A stretch of 12,067 bases of DNA. Source: an uncultured Prevotella sp. Lineage in GTDB: Bacteria; Bacteroidota; Bacteroidia; Bacteroidales; Bacteroidaceae. Location of the stretch: assembly GCA_905211345.1 (NCBI GenBank), contig CAJMAO010000045.1, positions 1 to 12,067 on the forward strand, read 5' to 3'. A model generated the notes under the pieces. It was not told the origin of the DNA, searched no databases, and saw nothing but the letters and a program-made list of their open reading frames with translations. A program made the position numbers and the translations under genes. Within the stretch, counting starts at the first letter, position 1, and each line of letters opens with the position of its first letter. Positions 1 to 6,912 of this stretch are shown in pieces.

Positions 1-1119
1 GTACTCGACGCAGCGGCCGCAGCGGATGCAGGGGTTGACCTGCGGGGGCTGTGCAGTTGCTTCGCTCAGCATGATAAGGCCGGAAGTGGTCTTGGTGGTG
101 GGGTAGCTCAGGTCACGCACAGCGGGACCCATCATAGCGCCGCCGGCCACGACCTTGCCCAGAGTGACGCCGCCCTTGAGGCCGGCAGTGTTCAGGACAT
201 CCTCGTAGGAAGTACCCACGGGGACGATGAGGTTCTGGGGCTTCTCGCAGGCATCGCCGTCCACGGTGATGACGCGGCTGACCACCGGCATACCGGTAGC
301 CAGATACTTGCCGAGGCTGGACACGCTGGCCACGTTCATGACGATGGCGCCGGCAGCGGCGGGCAGGCCGCCGTGCGGGACCTCGCGGCCCAGGCACTTC
401 TCAATGAGGATGAGCTCTGCGCCGGTGCCGTAGACGCTGGGCAGGGGCTTCACCTCAATGGCGGGCTTGTCCTTCGTCTTCTGGCACAGCAGGTCGATGC
501 ACTCGGGCTTGTTGTTCTCAATGCCGATGACGCACTTCGGGATGCCGACATACTTCAGGACGGCCTCGATGCCGCGGATGATATCATCGCTGCAATTCAG
601 CATCTCCTGCGTGTCGCTGGTCAGCCACACCTCACACTCGGAAGCGTTGATCAGCAGGGTATCCACCGGCGGCTTCGGCTGGAGCTTGACGTCGGTCGGG
701 AAACCTGCGCCGCCCAGACCGACCAGACCGCACTCCCGCACAGCGGCGAGGAAGCTGGCCTTATCGGTCACTTCCGGGGCCTTGACGGCGGGGTCAACGG
801 TCTGCTTGCCATCGGTCTTGATGACGACGGAGTCGCACATCCGGCCGTTGGACAGACGGAAGGGTTCCACGGCAGCAACGGTGCCGGAAACGCTGGAGTG
901 GATGTTTGCAGAGACGAAGCCGCCAGCCTCGCCGATCTTAGTGCCAACGAATACCTCGTCGCCCTTTTTGACCAAGGCTTTCGCCGGGGCGCCGATGTGC
1001 TGGCTCATCAGGATGCGTACCTGCGCGGGCAGAGGCATCGGAACTGGTTTGCTTGCAGCAGTTGCTTTGTCATGCGGCGTATGCGCGCCAAGCGCCGCAC
1101 GTTTCAGCTTGTTCAACAT
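1..1119 (-). CDS. rnfC: RnfC subunit of the Rnf electron-transport complex (partial, 3' end outside window)
   Basis: RnfC is the peripheral iron-sulfur/flavin subunit of the membrane Rnf complex, which couples electron transfer between ferredoxin and NAD to ion pumping. The frame is open from the ATG at 1117-1119 to the window edge, giving 373 residues; the family is usually about 435-450. Residues about 30-105 form the N-terminal barrel-sandwich region (MSQHIGAP, FVSANIHSSVSGTV). GLVGLGGAGFPT at 131-142 is the glycine-rich nucleotide-binding loop of the Complex1_51K-like domain. CIRCGRC at 364-370 is the first half of a 4Fe-4S ferredoxin motif. The start is supported by GGGGGA 9 nt upstream and a sigma-70 promoter. 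Codon use is GC-rich and Firmicutes-like (closest in feel to Faecalibacterium), unlike the rest of the window. The second cluster motif and the rnfD/G/E/A/B partners would lie to the left. Confidence 0.93.
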   Translation of the reverse strand, partial: MLNKLKRAALGAHTPHDKATAASKPVPMPLPAQVRILMSQHIGAPAKALVKKGDEVFVGTKIGEAGGFVSANIHSSVSGTVAAVEPFRLSNGRMCDSVVIKTDGKQTVDPAVKAPEVTDKASFLAAVRECGLVGLGGAGFPTDVKLQPKPPVDTLLINASECEVWLTSDTQEMLNCSDDIIRGIEAVLKYVGIPKCVIGIENNKPECIDLLCQKTKDKPAIEVKPLPSVYGTGAELILIEKCLGREVPHGGLPAAAGAIVMNVASVSSLGKYLATGMPVVSRVITVDGDACEKPQNLIVPVGTSYEDVLNTAGLKGGVTLGKVVAGGAMMGPAVRDLSYPTTKTTSGLIMLSEATAQPPQVNPCIRCGRCVEY

Positions 1120-1128
1120 GGACTTAAA

Positions 1129-1134
1129 TCCCCC
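1129..1134 (-). promoter_or_regulatory. Shine-Dalgarno site of rnfC
   Basis: On the minus strand GGGGGA lies 9 nt before the rnfC ATG. A strong purine-rich ribosome-binding site of this kind is typical of Firmicutes. It is absent in front of the Bacteroidota genes in this window, so it both fixes the rnfC start and marks the different genomic background. Confidence 0.7.
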
Positions 1135-1210
1135 ATTCTGACTTGAATTGCCGCCCCCGGCCCTCGTACAGGCGCACGGGTGCCCAAGACGGCAGCTGCT
1201 TAACACGCTT

Positions 1211-1239
1211 ATTGTATCATTTTGTACCCGGAAGTTCAA
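1211..1239 (-). promoter_or_regulatory. sigma-70/SigA-type promoter of rnfC
   Basis: On the minus strand TTGAAC (1234-1239) and TACAAT (1211-1216) are separated by exactly 17 bp. This is a near-consensus -35/-10 pair about 90 nt upstream of the rnfC ATG. It is the housekeeping pattern of Firmicutes, not the TTTG / TAnnTTTG pattern of Bacteroidota used by the other genes here. It shows that Firmicutes-type sequence extends leftward from at least about 1240. Confidence 0.72.
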
Positions 1240-1353
1240 CGACAACTGAGCGAAAATGATGCAATTTCCTGAATTTTATTTGCTATTTTTGACGATTAGG
1301 CATAACTAACCCTTGATATTTTTGTAACGTTTCCCAAAAAATACGGATGTTTG
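1240..1353. other. Junction zone between Firmicutes-like and Bacteroidota-like DNA
   Basis: Left of about 1240 the sequence is a complete Firmicutes 5' region (promoter, leader, rnfC). Right of 1354 it encodes a canonical GH130 protein. Between them is AT-rich sequence that matches neither. The GH130 frame leaves its family sequence after the CAER residues (codons at 1354-1365), runs through 15 non-homologous residues and stops at 1306-1308. I see no insertion-sequence ends, tRNA or target-site duplication here. The exact breakpoint cannot be fixed from sequence alone. Confidence 0.7.
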
Positions 1354-1803
1354 CCTTTCGGCGCAGAATATGCCGTATATCCACCCGTCCTCATGCTTGG
1401 TTAGGCGCATGTCGTATATGTTTGTGGCCGGAATGGTGTCGTCAGGCATGGTGACGGGATAGTCCCAGAAGCGGAAATTGTCAATTCCATTAGGGCTTTC
1501 GGCCACCGCGAAGAACGACTTTCGGTCGGCTCCCTCGACGCGGACTACCAGCAGGTACTTGCCGTCGAGCCTGATAGCGCCCGAATTAAGCGTAGCGTTC
1601 ATACCGATGCGTTCCATTAAATACGGGTTGGAACGCTCGTCTAAGTCATACCGCCAGAACAAAGGCGTGTGGGCGGCTGTGATTATCGGATATTTATAAC
1701 GTGTGAACACGCCGTTACCTTCGTCCATAGGCACGTTCTTACGGGTGAGCAACGCCTCGTGGCGCGCCGTCAATTCTTTCAGTTTTTCATCAAAACTTTT
1801 CAT
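1306..1803 (-). pseudogene. GH130 4-O-beta-D-mannosyl-D-glucose phosphorylase, 3'-truncated
   Basis: GH130 mannosylglucose phosphorylases act in the cytoplasm. They cleave beta-1,4-mannosyl-glucose with phosphate, giving mannose 1-phosphate and glucose, after GH26 digestion and epimerisation of mannobiose. Only 165 codons are present against about 390 in the family. Residues 1-150 are canonical: TAAHTPLFWRYDL at 42-54, NPYLMERIG at 59-67, RKSFFAVAESPNGIDNFRFWDYP at 94-116, and NIYDMRLT with D131, which by my recollection is the catalytic proton-donor position of the B. fragilis enzyme. From residue 151 the sequence is unrelated and ends at TAG (1306-1308). More than half of the beta-propeller is missing, so the fragment cannot be active as written. 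It lies 139 nt downstream of the GH26 gene on the same strand, as expected for a mannan operon. The truncation coincides with the change of genomic background, so it is probably an assembly join rather than true gene decay. Confidence 0.85.
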
Positions 1804-1924
1804 GTGATTCTTATTTTAGAAGTTAAAGGAGTTAAAGAAGTTATCGCTCGTTTCACTCGCTAAGGAGTTAAAGACAATAGCCTTTGTCCTTTCAAACTTT
1901 TACCTTTTCTCTATTCTTTTGTTG

Positions 1925-1970
1925 TTTTACCTTTTTACCTTTTTACTTTTTTACCTTTTTGCCTTTCAAC
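1925..1970. repeat. Octanucleotide tandem repeat across the GH26 stop codon
   Basis: An imperfect 8-nt repeat of CTTTTTAC (plus strand) runs at least five times: TTTTAC, CTTTTTAC, CTTTTTAC, TTTTTTAC, CTTTTTGC, then a diverged CTTTCAAC. It covers the last codons and stop of the GH26 gene and encodes its lysine-rich KGKKVKK ending. Because 8 is not a multiple of 3, gain or loss of a unit would change the C-terminus. The rest of the 139-nt gap to GH130 is AT-rich with GTTAAAG words and no gene. Confidence 0.7.
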
Positions 1971-3100
1971 ACCTTCTCCATGTCCTTTGCGAAGAGCGTA
2001 CGCCGGTCGTTGTAGAACTTCACGAAGTCCGGCGCCGAGGCGTGTCCGGGATAAGGGGCGTAGAAGTGTTTGGGCTTGTCGTGCGCGTTGCGCCATACCA
2101 AGACGTAGCTTATTGGATATTTCCCTATGACTGGCATGAGCGTCTTCGTCCACCACTCGGCATCGGGAACCGACTCATAGCCAGTCTCGGTGACGGCCAT
2201 CGGCTTGCCGTGAGCCTTGCTAACGGCGGTCATTATGCGCAGCGAGCGGTCGAGATTGGCTATGTACGCCGCGCGGTCTTCATACTGGTAAGCGTCCACG
2301 CCGATAACATCAATGATGCCGTCGCCCGGCCATCGGCGCAGGTATTCGGCCTCGTCGCGCGGCTCTATGCCGGGAGAGTAGGCCCAAAGCAGCTGCGTCG
2401 CGCCTTTCTCAAGCATCCGCTTGTAAGTCATCTGCCACAGGGCATCATACTCACTGTCGGTACACAACGCTTGCCCCCACCAGAACCAGCTGCCCGTATG
2501 CTCGTGCCACGGACGGAACATCACAGGCATTTTCACACCGTCATCAGTCTTTATGGAATTAAGGAAGTCGGCCACGCGGTCTATCCAGCCGATGAACTTC
2601 TCATGGTTCTTGCCTCCGGGAAGTACCGAGCGCACCACTGTCGAGTCGCTTACGTCCCACGCGTCCTTGCCCGTAAGCGGGTTGTCGGCGTGCCAGCTGA
2701 ACGACACCATACCGCCCCTCTCGTACTGCGCCACGCTCTCTTTCCTTATCCTGTCGAACGGCACGCCGTCAAGGTTCTTGTCGTGCCCCAGCTCCAAGTG
2801 CCCGAGGTCAAACGACATGACGGCAGGCCAGTCGCCGCATACGCTCTTTACGTCGCTCCTGTCCGCGTCGCCCACCCATCCGATGCCATACATCGGGTCG
2901 TCGTGGTGGCCGAACATGAACACGCCCTGCTCCGGCAACGCCTTCAAAGCAGCCAGCATCGCCTCGGCCTCATGCGTGCGTGTGCGTACATTCTCATTTA
3001 CAGCGCCCGCTCCAGCGTCCTGTCCGGCCATTGCGGCTGCAGGACAAACGAGCGTAGCCGCGACGCACAGTCTTGATAAAATTCTTGTTTTAAGGTTCAT
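1943..3100 (-). CDS. Secreted GH26 endo-beta-1,4-mannanase
   Basis: GH26 mannanases hydrolyse the backbone of mannan, glucomannan and galactomannan. The protein has 385 residues from the ATG at 3098-3100, a normal single-domain length. Residues 1-25 are a signal peptide (MNLKTR, hydrophobic core, AMA cleavage site), so it acts in the periplasm or at the surface. GHHDDP (64-69) is a family motif. RPWHEHTGSWFWWG (196-209) carries the acid/base E200, and AVTETGYE (302-309) carries the nucleophile E305. A longer frame begins at 3169, but the -7 box of the promoter (3149-3156) lies inside that extension and the signal peptide starts only at 3100, so the short start is correct. The C-terminus KGKKVKK comes from an octamer repeat. 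It is transcribed away from the CE7 gene, with GH130 next downstream; this matches the GH26-GH130 order I recall from B. fragilis. Confidence 0.92.
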   Translation of the reverse strand: MNLKTRILSRLCVAATLVCPAAAMAGQDAGAGAVNENVRTRTHEAEAMLAALKALPEQGVFMFGHHDDPMYGIGWVGDADRSDVKSVCGDWPAVMSFDLGHLELGHDKNLDGVPFDRIRKESVAQYERGGMVSFSWHADNPLTGKDAWDVSDSTVVRSVLPGGKNHEKFIGWIDRVADFLNSIKTDDGVKMPVMFRPWHEHTGSWFWWGQALCTDSEYDALWQMTYKRMLEKGATQLLWAYSPGIEPRDEAEYLRRWPGDGIIDVIGVDAYQYEDRAAYIANLDRSLRIMTAVSKAHGKPMAVTETGYESVPDAEWWTKTLMPVIGKYPISYVLVWRNAHDKPKHFYAPYPGHASAPDFVKFYNDRRTLFAKDMEKVLKGKKVKK

Positions 3101-3148
3101 AATAAATTGTTTATTCAGTACGTTTAAAGTCATACTCTCATGTGGATG

Positions 3149-3180
3149 CAAAGATACATCCTTATCCATTGACCGACAAA
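3149..3180 (-). promoter_or_regulatory. Bacteroidota promoter of the GH26 gene
   Basis: On the minus strand TTTG (3177-3180, -33 box) and TATCTTTG (3149-3156, -7 box) are separated by 20 bp. This is a full match to the Bacteroides consensus TTTG / TAnnTTTG. Transcription would begin near 3143 and leave a leader of about 40 nt before the ATG at 3100. This rules out the upstream in-frame ATG at 3169 as the translation start. Confidence 0.82.
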
Positions 3181-3225
3181 TATAATTTTATCACAAAATA
3201 ATACTTTACCTTAAAACTTGACGAA

Positions 3226-3251
3226 AGCCGTTTACAGCAGCCGTTTACAGC
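3226..3251. repeat. 13-nt perfect tandem duplication
   Basis: AGCCGTTTACAGC occurs twice head to tail (3226-3238 and 3239-3251) in the divergent GH26/CE7 intergenic region, upstream of both promoters and left of the 22-nt array. It could be a pair of regulator half-sites in direct orientation, as AraC-type proteins often use, or a simple replication-slippage duplication. No second copy was noticed in the window. Confidence 0.6.
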
Positions 3252-3286
3252 CCATATTCAAGGCCGCTGGCTGGCATCGCGTAACC

Positions 3287-3301
3287 AGCTGACCGTCAGC
3301 T
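3287..3301. repeat. 15-nt perfect palindrome in phase with the 22-nt array
   Basis: AGCTGAC-C-GTCAGCT is a perfect odd-centred palindrome. Its centre (3294) is exactly 22 nt before the centre of the first unit of the adjacent array (3316), and it has the same arm-single base-arm layout. It is best read as a diverged extra unit at the left end of the array. Confidence 0.55.
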
Positions 3302-3310
3302 AGTTTGTAA

Positions 3311-3399
3311 CATGCCGTCTTTTAGCCTGCGAAAGACGGCCTTTTAGCTTGCAATATGCCGCGTTTCGCCGCGCCGGAAGCCGTCTTTCAGGTTCATCC
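3311..3399. repeat. 22-nt palindromic tandem array A
   Basis: Four units lie at 3311-3332, 3333-3354, 3355-3377 (23 nt) and 3378-3399. Each is a 13-nt near-palindromic core of type AAAGRC-S-GYCTTT followed by about 9 nt of linker; unit 3 has ATGCCGCGTTT and unit 4 AAGCCGTCTTT. GCCGTCTTT (3314-3322) of unit 1 is perfectly complementary to AAAGACGGC (3332-3340) of unit 2. The array sits between the divergent promoters of GH26 and CE7. With flanking promoters and short repeats, it accounts for most of the 466-nt gap between the two start codons; no gene is seen there. Confidence 0.78.
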
Positions 3400-3479
3400 G
3401 CAGTTACGACGCATGAAAGCCACAGACCGTCCACAATCCGGAAAGCACAGAATCATATCATCTTATGTCAAAAAAGTAC

Positions 3480-3510
3480 TTGACTACAGACTGGTTTTGC
3501 AATAACTTTG
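3480..3510 (+). promoter_or_regulatory. Bacteroidota promoter of the CE7 esterase gene
   Basis: TTG (3480-3482) and TAACTTTG (3503-3510) are separated by 20 bp, matching the Bacteroides -33/-7 pattern. The start site would be near 3517, leaving a leader of about 50 nt that is A-rich and lacks a Shine-Dalgarno run, which is normal for this phylum. Confidence 0.75.
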
Positions 3511-3566
3511 CACCCGAAAGTCATCCTAAAAGATAAAACATTACCTAAACAACAAATAAAACTATC

Positions 3567-5741
3567 ATGAAACAAAAGATGCTATTTACATTTTTATCGC
3601 TGCTGTGCACCATGTGCGTCAGCGCGGCTACAGTAGACGTAAAGACCAACCTGTGGAGCGGTACGCAAGTAGTTGACGACAACTGGAACGGCTCCCAAAG
3701 CATTTCCGCCGACAAGTTGTCGCAAGTGGAGGCAGGCGACGAGATTACAGTAACCGTTACCGCAATATCACAGACTACAGACTGGCCGCAAGTATCACTG
3801 CGAAAGAGCGATTGGAACATGTTCGCCCCCGCCGTAGGCGTCAACCTCCCAAAGGATGCCGCTGTACCGTTCGACGCGCGCATGACCCTGACCGAGGACG
3901 TTGTTAACGAAATCAAGGCCAACGGTTTTATCGTTACCGGCTGCGGTTTCACCATGACGAGCATCGACCTCACACACAAGCAGGAGCTTGCCGAGGGCGA
4001 AAAGGGCAACCCCGTGCACAACGTATGGACTGGCGACAAGGTCATTGACTGGAGCGGAAGCATACCTGACGGTTACCAACTGCTTGACGCAGCCGCCTTC
4101 GCCGACGCGCAGACCGGTTGGAAACTACGCTTCAACTACTCCAATCTCGCCATTGGAGCGCAAGGACACATATCTACCGGCACGTGGGCCGACATGCCCG
4201 ACGCCACCGAATACGTGCAGCTTACGGCCTCATACTTCGAGTTCGGCATCACCGACGCCATGCTCGCAGAGCTTCAATCGAGCGGTTGCATAGTGTCAGG
4301 CATAGGCTTCAACCTTACAAGCGTAGACCTTATCGACCCAGCGCAGATACCTTCCATAGTATGCGACGTGGCTAACAGCGACGTGAAATGCTGGGAGGCA
4401 GGCGAGAGTCCGCAGATAAAAGTCAACCTGCAAAGCCTCGAAAGCAAGGAGATGAAGACCGTTGTAAGCCTGAAACTGCGCACCGACGCATACCAAGACT
4501 ATTATACCAAGACCGAAGAAGTAACCGTTCCGGCAGGCGGAACAATGGTGGTAACATTCCCCTTGGAGCTTAACCCCGGCTTCTACCACGCCGTCGTGGA
4601 GGCGAACTACGGCCTCGTGCGCGACTTCAACATAGGTTACGACCCTATGGCCATAGTCTCCGCGCCTGACATGGAGCCTGATTTCAACGACTTTTGGACA
4701 ACCGCCAAGGCCGAACTCGCAGCTACTCCAATCGACGCCAAGCTCACTTTGCGTGAAGACCTGTCAACAGGCGCGCGCGACATATACTTCGTCGAGATGC
4801 AGTCTATCGGCAACGGCGACGGCAAGCCCGTCACCATACGCGGATATTACGCCGTGCCGAAGGCCGAGGGCACATACCCCGTAGTCATAACACAGAACGG
4901 ATACGACAGCGGCGGACTGTCGCAAATATACATACCCGACACCAACGGCAACCCTGAATGGATTGAGCTGAACATCAGCAACCGTGGACAGCTCGTCAAC
5001 AACCGCGACCCTTATAAGGAAGAAAACACCTTCTATGGCGAGGACTACCAACCTAACGAATGGTTTGCCTACAACTTCGGCGACAAGGACACTTATTATT
5101 ACCGCGGCGCTTACATGGACGTGGTGCGCTCAATCGACTTCGTTTGCTCGCAGGAAAAGGTGCAGAAGGAGAACATCTTTATGACAGGCGGCTCGCAAGG
5201 CGGCGCTTTCGCCATTGCCGGGGCTGCCCTCGGCGACGGTCGTCTGAACGCCATCGCCCCGAGCATCCAGTTCATGGGCGACTTCCCCGACTACTTCAAG
5301 GTTGGCTCTTGGCCTGCAAACGTTGCCCGTGACATGCAGGAAAAGCTCTCGATGAGCGACGATGAGATGTACAAGTTCCTGTCTTACTTCGACACGAAAA
5401 ACCTCGCCACGCTCGTAACCTGCCCCGTAACGACGGCCATGGGACTGCAAGACCCCGTATGTCCGCCGCACACCAACTTCGCGCCTTACAACAACTTCAA
5501 GTCAGAGGAAAAGCAATATGTAGTAAATCCTGAATGTAAGCACGAGACACCTGCCGACTGGTACAATACGTATATGGAATTTTTCAAGAAACACTTGAAA
5601 GAAACCACCGGCATAACCAGCGTCGAAACTGAAAACGGAAAGCCCGCCGACGGCCAAGCCTACAACCTCGCCGGGATGCGCGTTGGCGACGACTACAAGG
5701 GCATCGTAATAATAAACGGAAGGAAATATGTGAGGAAATAA
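3567..5741 (+). CDS. Secreted CE7 acetyl esterase (cephalosporin-C deacetylase / acetyl xylan esterase-like) with two N-terminal beta-sandwich modules
   Basis: CE7 enzymes remove O-acetyl groups from oligo- and polysaccharides; beside a mannanase, acetylated mannan is the likely substrate. The protein has 724 residues, about twice a bare CE7 domain. It starts with a signal peptide (1-20, ending VSA). Two related modules follow at about 24-136 (LWSG ... GDEITVTVT ... GFIVTGCGFTMTSIDL) and 150-256 (VWTG ... GCIVSGIGFNLTSVDL). A linker beta-domain spans about 260-360. The esterase covers about 365-680 and has all three CE7 signatures: RGQ at 473-475, GGSQGG at 541-546 with nucleophile S543, and HE at 659-660 with H659; D629 in GLQDPVCPP is the triad acid. 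The tail 698-724 (YNLAGMRV ... IINGRKYVRK) is a Prevotella-type C-terminal segment. The start fits the promoter and signal peptide. It is monocistronic, with a hairpin after the stop. The exact substrate, mannan or xylan, is inferred from neighbours only. Confidence 0.9.
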   Translation: MKQKMLFTFLSLLCTMCVSAATVDVKTNLWSGTQVVDDNWNGSQSISADKLSQVEAGDEITVTVTAISQTTDWPQVSLRKSDWNMFAPAVGVNLPKDAAVPFDARMTLTEDVVNEIKANGFIVTGCGFTMTSIDLTHKQELAEGEKGNPVHNVWTGDKVIDWSGSIPDGYQLLDAAAFADAQTGWKLRFNYSNLAIGAQGHISTGTWADMPDATEYVQLTASYFEFGITDAMLAELQSSGCIVSGIGFNLTSVDLIDPAQIPSIVCDVANSDVKCWEAGESPQIKVNLQSLESKEMKTVVSLKLRTDAYQDYYTKTEEVTVPAGGTMVVTFPLELNPGFYHAVVEANYGLVRDFNIGYDPMAIVSAPDMEPDFNDFWTTAKAELAATPIDAKLTLREDLSTGARDIYFVEMQSIGNGDGKPVTIRGYYAVPKAEGTYPVVITQNGYDSGGLSQIYIPDTNGNPEWIELNISNRGQLVNNRDPYKEENTFYGEDYQPNEWFAYNFGDKDTYYYRGAYMDVVRSIDFVCSQEKVQKENIFMTGGSQGGAFAIAGAALGDGRLNAIAPSIQFMGDFPDYFKVGSWPANVARDMQEKLSMSDDEMYKFLSYFDTKNLATLVTCPVTTAMGLQDPVCPPHTNFAPYNNFKSEEKQYVVNPECKHETPADWYNTYMEFFKKHLKETTGITSVETENGKPADGQAYNLAGMRVGDDYKGIVIINGRKYVRK

Positions 5742-5759
5742 CAAAAAAAAGAGACATAA

Positions 5760-5868
5760 ATAATTAAGAATTAAGAGTTAAAAATTAAGAAAATATGCTT
5801 TGCCTGATGTTCGCAAACTATCTGACGGAGCATATTTTCTTAATTCTTAACTCTTAATTCTTAATTTT
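5760..5868. terminator. Long inverted repeat between convergent genes, probable bidirectional terminator
   Basis: Arms of 40 nt (5760-5799 and 5829-5868) are complementary at 38 positions around a 29-nt loop. The arms are AT-rich heptamers (GAATTAA, GAGTTAA, AAATTAA) ending in AAAATATGCT next to the loop. It fills the 152-nt gap between the convergent CE7 and AraC genes and reads the same from both sides, so a two-way terminator is the simplest role. The very long, nearly perfect arms also resemble a miniature inverted-repeat element, but no target-site duplication is visible. Confidence 0.72.
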
Positions 5869-5893
5869 CCACACCCCTGCCGGCAGCCTGTCG

Positions 5894-6787
5894 TCAGATG
5901 ATTACCTTCTTCTTGAAGTACATATCACGAAATTCCGTAGGCGAGCAGTTCTTCTTTCGCTTGAAGATGCGGTTGAAATTGGACAGGTTGTTGAAGCCGC
6001 AGTCGTAGCAAATCTCGGCCACCGACATCGTCGTATCGACCAATAGGCGCGCCGCATGGCCGAGGCGTATGTCGATAACATAGTCAGAAAGCCGCTTGCC
6101 GGTGCGCTGACGGAAAAAGCGGCTGAAGGCAGTCGGGGTCATTCCGGCTATCTCAGCCATCTTGCCGAGGTGCATCTCGTCCTTGTAGTGCTCGTTGATG
6201 TACTGCTGCACCTTCTGCACCCGGCGGCTGTTGGCCTGCAGGTTGACCTTGGCAAACGACGACGTAGACAACTCACGGGCATCGCCGGTGAAGAACGACA
6301 GCTCATAGAGCAGCGTGAGAAACTGCGTCACGGCGTAGAAGCCCTTGGCCTCGGGCAGGGTGTCGATAAGCGAATAAATCTTCATTATGGCCTGCATGGA
6401 AAAACACAGGCCGTTGCGGCCCTTATCGAGCATGGCTTTCACGCGGGCGAACTGGTTGGTGTCAATAAGGCTGTCGAAGAAAGTGGGGGCGAACTGTATG
6501 GTTATCTCGCGTATGTCTTCCGACTTGCAGTCGCCCTGCTCCCATACGTGCTCAAGGTCGGTGGTGGCAATCAGCACGAGGTCATACGGCCCGGTGGTCT
6601 CGACAGAGTCGCCCACGATGCGGCGAAGGCCCTCGCCGTGCTCTATGAAGTTAAGCTCGTATTCGCCGTGGCAGTGCATGGGATAAGTGAACTCGTTCTT
6701 ATGACGGTCAACGATATAGAAGCAGTCCTTATCGGAAAGGGGCGTTATCTCGCGCTGTATGTGGTGCTCGCTATTGTTTTTTTCCAT
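5894..6787 (-). CDS. AraC-family transcriptional regulator
   Basis: This is a 297-residue cytoplasmic regulator of normal AraC/XylS length. Residues about 15-110 form a cupin-like N-terminal sensing domain (FTYPMHCHGEYELNFIEHGEG, with the H and E residues typical of such barrels). Residues about 190-290 form the double helix-turn-helix: the first around HLGKMAEIAGMTPTAFSRFFR, the second around SVAEICYDCGFNNLSNFNRIFK, followed by the closing CSPTEFR motif. It is transcribed divergently from the GH36 gene across 327 nt, and convergently to CE7. The likely targets are the adjacent GH36 promoter, which lacks a -33 box and has a dyad next to it, and possibly the other mannan genes. The ligand is unknown. 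The ATG at 6785-6787 is the only plausible start. Confidence 0.92.
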   Translation of the reverse strand: MEKNNSEHHIQREITPLSDKDCFYIVDRHKNEFTYPMHCHGEYELNFIEHGEGLRRIVGDSVETTGPYDLVLIATTDLEHVWEQGDCKSEDIREITIQFAPTFFDSLIDTNQFARVKAMLDKGRNGLCFSMQAIMKIYSLIDTLPEAKGFYAVTQFLTLLYELSFFTGDARELSTSSFAKVNLQANSRRVQKVQQYINEHYKDEMHLGKMAEIAGMTPTAFSRFFRQRTGKRLSDYVIDIRLGHAARLLVDTTMSVAEICYDCGFNNLSNFNRIFKRKKNCSPTEFRDMYFKKKVII

Positions 6788-6831
6788 GATTTTTCAAGGC
6801 TTAGAATGTGTTTTAAGTATCTGTTCGGATG

Positions 6832-6839
6832 CGAATATA
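6832..6839 (-). promoter_or_regulatory. Possible -7 box of the AraC-family gene
   Basis: On the minus strand TATATTCG followed by CATCC matches the Bacteroides -7 box TAnnTTTG at all but one position. The GH26 promoter has the same CATCC after its box. Transcription would begin about 38 nt before the ATG. No TTTG is seen at the expected -33 position, so this remains weak. Confidence 0.4.
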
Positions 6840-6912
6840 ATACTTTTTTGCGACATTCACGCACTAAACCTTCAAAAGATTGCTAAATGGCTGAAAACCA
6901 CGCACCTTGCGA

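Noticed and set aside
373..1146. Two overlapping plus-strand frames of 227 and 257 codons
   Set aside because: They are shadows of rnfC on the minus strand, whose frame, promoter, ribosome-binding site and motifs are all consistent.
1120..1353. Simple frameshift as the cause of the short GH130 gene
   Set aside because: About 240 more residues (720 nt) would be needed, but only about 230 nt separate the break from the rnfC start and they encode nothing GH130-like in any frame.
1804..1880. Possible hairpin or small RNA around GCTCGTTTCACTCGC
   Set aside because: The apparent symmetry does not give complementary arms; it is an AT-rich spacer with GTTAAAG words and no promoter.
1919..3076. 385-codon open frame on the plus strand opposite the GH26 gene
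   Set aside because: It is the antisense shadow of a well-conserved GH26 gene with both catalytic motifs; its own translation shows no recognisable domain.
3101..3169. Longer GH26 start at 3169
   Set aside because: The -7 promoter box lies inside this extension, and the signal peptide begins at the ATG at 3098-3100.
3567..3640. Lipoprotein signal for the CE7 protein
   Set aside because: Cysteines at residues 14 and 17 lie in the hydrophobic core, but the residues before them (LSLL, CTM) do not fit a lipobox; an ordinary signal peptidase site after VSA fits better.
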